A DNA stretch of 64,000 bases from Methylobacter sp. (GTDB lineage Bacteria > Pseudomonadota > Gammaproteobacteria > Methylococcales > Methylomonadaceae), in assembly GCA_030699385.1 (NCBI GenBank), contig JAUYMY010000033.1, forward strand, positions 1-64,000, read 5' to 3'. This document shows, in pieces, positions 62,844-64,000 of the stretch. Under the pieces are notes generated by a model, which worked only from the letters and a program-made list of their open reading frames with translations, did not search any database and was not told the origin of the DNA. Position 1 is the first letter of the stretch. Each line of letters begins with the position of its first letter. The translations under genes were made by a program, and so were the position numbers.

Positions 62844-64000
62844 ATGATGACCTTAAGCCCCTTGATGAAGTTGCGTTCTGCATTGCTGACCGGTTTAATC
62901 GCGGTACTGCTGGCGCAAGCGTTGCAATCAACCCGTTTGCTGGATCAATGGGAATACGGCACCTGGTCATGGCGGGTGAAATTGTTGGCGCAACCTTCAG
63001 CGCACACTCAAGACATTAAGATTATTCTGCTGGATCAGGCGAGCCTGGATTGGGGCGCGTCGGTCAATGGCTTATCCTGGCCGTGGCCGCGCGAGGTTTA
63101 TGTGCCGCTGCTTCGGTTTATGCAACGCGCAGGTGCCAAAATAATTGCCTTTGACGTGTTGTATACCGAGGCATCGGTTTACGGCGTTGACGATGATCAG
63201 TTATTTGCCAATGCGATGGCGGGCAATAAGGTGGTGTTGCCGGTTTTTTTAGGCGAGCAAGTGCTGCAAACAACGCGTTGGCCGACTACGCTGTCGCCTT
63301 CTAAAGTCAACATTGATGGCTTGTCGCAATGGCAAAGTCAGATTGTGCATAAAAGTCACGCCACCTTTCCGCTTGCGCGTCTGGCAAATGCCGCCAGCTT
63401 GCTTTCCCATGTCGATGAGACGCCCGATGCTGACGGCGTGTTCAGGCGCGCGTCGTTATTCCGTATTTTTGACAAGCACATTATTCCATCGATGGGCTTG
63501 GCGGCCTTGTTATTAGACAAGCAAGATTTGACCTTAAGTTTCGACGGGCTGCTGCATTATCAGAACAGCACCATACCGACCGACGATCAGGGGCAATTAA
63601 TCTTAAAGTTCCGTGGCGATTCCGGTACTCATCAGGCGTTTAGCGCGGCGGCGATTATCCAGTCCGAATTGCACTTGCAGGCGGGCGAGCCCAGCGCAAT
63701 CGATCCGGCGTTGTTTAAAGATAAATATGTATTTTTCGGTTTTAGCGCGCCGGGTTTAAAGGACTTGCGGCCAACGCCAGTCAGCGGCGATTATCCGGGA
63801 GTGGAAGTTCATGCGACGGTGTTGGATAACCTGCTGGCGGGCGATGCAATCAAAACCTATCCGCCTTGGCTGGCTTTTGTTACCGCCTTGATACTCGCTT
63901 GTTCGGCCAGTTATTTACTGATTCATAGCAAGCGCATGGTGAGTCTAGCGTTGGTGTTTGTCGTGTTTACGCCGGTGTCATTATTGATTGGATTTTTCGC
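62844..64000 (+). CDS. CHASE2-domain membrane sensor, 5' part
   Basis: ATG 62844 (or 62847) opens a frame that stays open to the window end, at least 385 residues. A membrane helix (about 13-32) is followed by an extracytoplasmic CHASE2 domain (about 40-320): IKIILLDQASLDWG, WPWPREVYVPLLRFMQRAGA and AKIIAFDVLYTEASVYGVDD, then YVFFGFSAPGLKDLRPTPV and the typical GVEVHATVLDNLLAG. Membrane helices begin again at about 333. In this family an adenylate cyclase, kinase or GGDEF domain normally follows; it lies outside the window. Confidence 0.88.
   Translation, partial: MMTLSPLMKLRSALLTGLIAVLLAQALQSTRLLDQWEYGTWSWRVKLLAQPSAHTQDIKIILLDQASLDWGASVNGLSWPWPREVYVPLLRFMQRAGAKIIAFDVLYTEASVYGVDDDQLFANAMAGNKVVLPVFLGEQVLQTTRWPTTLSPSKVNIDGLSQWQSQIVHKSHATFPLARLANAASLLSHVDETPDADGVFRRASLFRIFDKHIIPSMGLAALLLDKQDLTLSFDGLLHYQNSTIPTDDQGQLILKFRGDSGTHQAFSAAAIIQSELHLQAGEPSAIDPALFKDKYVFFGFSAPGLKDLRPTPVSGDYPGVEVHATVLDNLLAGDAIKTYPPWLAFVTALILACSASYLLIHSKRMVSLALVFVVFTPVSLLIGFF

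Overview
The window reads as a gammaproteobacterial chromosome, most likely a methanotroph of the order Methylococcales. This is an inference from gene content. It carries an orphan cytochrome cd1-type operon with small periplasmic c cytochromes, an MxaD-like periplasmic protein next to a YVTN beta-propeller protein, a kinase resembling MfnE of methanofuran/methanopterin synthesis beside pabB, and a TIGR04073 (exosortase-associated) protein. The BamA/Skp/FabZ/LpxA genes and a Pseudomonas-like flagellar gene order show a Gram-negative gammaproteobacterium. No rRNA, tRNA, CRISPR array, intact insertion sequence or prophage was seen.

Layout. 1-3.1 kb: the 3' end of an unknown gene, an empty stretch, then an NMT1/THI5-PAS-GGDEF sensor whose composition differs from its neighbours. 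3.1-5.9 kb (minus): a tight operon of a cd1-type protein, two small cytochromes c and a DUF2380/DUF3280-like protein. 6.0-8.7 kb: the EF-P module, epmB divergent from efp-epmA. 8.7-13.5 kb: bamA-skp-fabZ-lpxA-rnhB, lacking the usual lpxD and lpxB. 13.8-19.6 kb: srkA, rnd, the TIGR04073 protein, an OmpA-family lipoprotein, the MxaD-like protein and the YVTN protein. 19.7-31.4 kb: metabolic and housekeeping genes (pabB, MfnE-like kinase, BASS transporter, TgpA-like transglutaminase, NlpE-like protein, argC, small DUF proteins, CBS protein, adk, asd).

31.4-47.7 kb: fimV, then one long run of flagellar genes: fliLMNOPQR-flhB-flhA-flhF-flhG-fliA-motC-motD, a 52-codon gene and a DUF2802 gene. They build the C-ring/export gate, place the flagellum at the pole, supply sigma-28 and make one stator pair. 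A sigma-54-like promoter precedes fliL. The chemotaxis genes normally embedded here in Pseudomonas are absent. 47.9-52.7 kb: Bax-inhibitor-1 protein, truncated globin, YgjP-type metallopeptidase with an apparently non-canonical start, a DUF4160/DUF2442 pair and a PAS-PAS-GGDEF-EAL protein.

52.7-61.2 kb is the accessory part. A minor-pilin module (pilW-pilX-pilV, the last with a giant extension) lies between two direct copies of a 30-bp-core repeat. It is followed by a secreted sulfatase with a duplicated N-terminal module and a dockerin-like end, then a small possible toxin/immunity pair that may be frameshifted. 61.3-64.0 kb: an SH3 protein, an M48 metalloprotease lipoprotein and the start of a CHASE2 protein that runs off the window. 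Palindromic intergenic repeats of several families lie between operons throughout.
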